From contig NZ_QUDV01000002.1 of the NCBI RefSeq assembly GCF_003477705.1, positions 186,001-250,000 on the forward strand: a DNA stretch of 64,000 bases, read 5' to 3'. This stretch comes from Dorea sp. AF36-15AT. GTDB lineage: Bacteria; Bacillota; Clostridia; Lachnospirales; Lachnospiraceae. The notes under the pieces are model-generated. The model was not told the DNA's origin and did not search any database. It saw only the letters and a list, made by a program, of their open reading frames with translations. The translations under genes were made by a program, and so were the position numbers. Shown here piece after piece: positions 63,215 to 64,000 of the stretch (positions are counted from its first letter, which is position 1; the number at the start of each line of letters is the position of its first letter).

Positions 63215-64000
63215 ATGGCAGCAGGATATATTTTTCTCGTGGTGTTATTACTGGGTGTATTGTATCTGCTGTTGATCCGACCGGAGAACCGGAATGCAGA
63301 AATGGCAGTATATCGACGCACGATGTTTGCACATCGGGGATATCACAATAAGGAAAAACTGATTCCGGAGAATTCAATGGCCGCATTTCGGGCAGCAGTC
63401 GCTCATGGCTATGGTATAGAACTGGATATACATATTACCAGAGATGGAAAAGTGGTGGTATTTCATGATGATACACTGGAGCGGATGTGCGGAGAACATG
63501 GCAAGGTAGAAGATTATACATTGGAAGAGTTACAGAAGTTTCATCTGCTGAATACGACAGAGAGGATCCCGGAATTACAGGAAGTGTTGGAATATGTGGA
63601 TGGCAGGGCACCACTTCTGGTTGAACTTAAGATACCGGGACGGGATCTGAGGGTCTGTGAGGCATCATATGATATTCTGAAGACATACCATGGAAAATAT
63701 CTGGTGCAGTCATTCAATACATTAGGGTTACAATGGTATCGCAAATATGCACCGGCGATACTGCGAGGTCAGCTTTCGTCCAACCTTACTGCAGATCCAT
63801 TGAATGATCCATACATACTCCGGTTTCTGGTAAAATATCTGATGCTGAATGTGATTGGAAGACCAGATTTTATTTCTTACAAATTAAAGGATCTTCCGAA
63901 TTGCAGTGTTCTTTTATGCAGATGGCTATGGAGAATTCCGGTAGCAGTGTGGACGCTTCGAACGGAACAGGCACTTCAGCAGGGAAAAGCGAAGTATGAT
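63215..64000 (+). CDS. glycerophosphodiester phosphodiesterase, 5' part
   Basis: This frame of 262 codons runs off the window end without a stop. An N-terminal hydrophobic segment (about residues 4-21) suggests membrane anchoring. The GDPD fold follows: AHRGYHNK with catalytic His, PENSMAAFRAA, ELDIHITRDGKVVVFHDDTL and LLVELKIPG hold the expected metal and acid residues. The enzyme would split glycerophosphodiesters into glycerol-3-phosphate and an alcohol. The ATG at 63215 has GAGGAGGCG upstream and follows the lipid kinase gene by 18 bases. Confidence 0.92.
   Translation, partial: MAAGYIFLVVLLLGVLYLLLIRPENRNAEMAVYRRTMFAHRGYHNKEKLIPENSMAAFRAAVAHGYGIELDIHITRDGKVVVFHDDTLERMCGEHGKVEDYTLEELQKFHLLNTTERIPELQEVLEYVDGRAPLLVELKIPGRDLRVCEASYDILKTYHGKYLVQSFNTLGLQWYRKYAPAILRGQLSSNLTADPLNDPYILRFLVKYLMLNVIGRPDFISYKLKDLPNCSVLLCRWLWRIPVAVWTLRTEQALQQGKAKYD

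Overview
This window reads as a chromosomal segment of an anaerobic, low-to-moderate GC Firmicute, most likely a Lachnospiraceae member (class Clostridia). The grounds are strong AGGAGG-type ribosome binding sites, the S10-spc-alpha ribosomal gene order continuing into adk-map-KOW-infA-rpmJ-rpsM, an AdhE, a double-cubane-type reductase, and Stickland-type D-proline reductase genes together with selenocysteine machinery. The species cannot be fixed from sequence alone. There is no phage, intact insertion sequence or CRISPR array; mobile-element traces are limited to short relics.

Layout. 1-11.4 kb: sbcC (cut by the window edge), a Y-family polymerase with a small partner gene, an NhaC antiporter, an acyl-CoA ligase, a polar amino acid ABC transporter, an acyltransferase and an M18 aminopeptidase. 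11.4-13.2 kb: a scar region with a broken HTH gene, a toxin-like tail and repeats, plus a Sel1-repeat gene and an rRNA methyltransferase. 13.2-20.8 kb: a seven-gene selenium operon (yedF, selD with an in-frame UGA, selA, selB, a LysR regulator, a cysteine desulfurase and a DUF3343 gene). 20.8-29.1 kb: a TetR gene, then proline fermentation: prdF (minus strand), the selenocysteine tRNA, prdC, prdA, a small conserved gene, the selenoprotein gene prdB, and prdD-prdE. 29.1-34.1 kb: a YcxB-like protein, a TauE/SafE permease, an NSS-family transporter with a tiny MetS-like subunit, and a LysR regulator. 34.2-51.1 kb: the ribosomal protein superoperon to rplQ. 51.1-64 kb: adhE behind a Rex-like operator, a HAD phosphatase, uppP, a second amino acid ABC transporter, a double-cubane reductase, mutY, a GntR regulator, a lipid kinase, and a glycerophosphodiesterase that runs off the end.

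How the genes fit together. SelD makes selenophosphate, SelA charges tRNA-Sec, and SelB delivers it at UGA codons. The window holds two such codons: one in selD itself and one in prdB. PrdF supplies D-proline from L-proline, PrdA/PrdB reduce it, and PrdC is expected to feed in electrons. A similar dyad lies upstream of both the selenium operon and prdC, suggesting one regulator couples selenium supply to proline reduction; the LysR encoded in the selenium operon is the obvious candidate. prdR, the usual sigma-54-type activator of prd genes, is not in the window.

The most interesting points are the shared dyad, the prdD/prdE boundary falling where PrdA is expected to cut itself, the small gene between prdA and prdB, several perfect or near-perfect dyads in the transporter promoters, and structured or repetitive spacers inside the ribosomal operon. 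All functional statements come from reading motifs and context; no database search was run.
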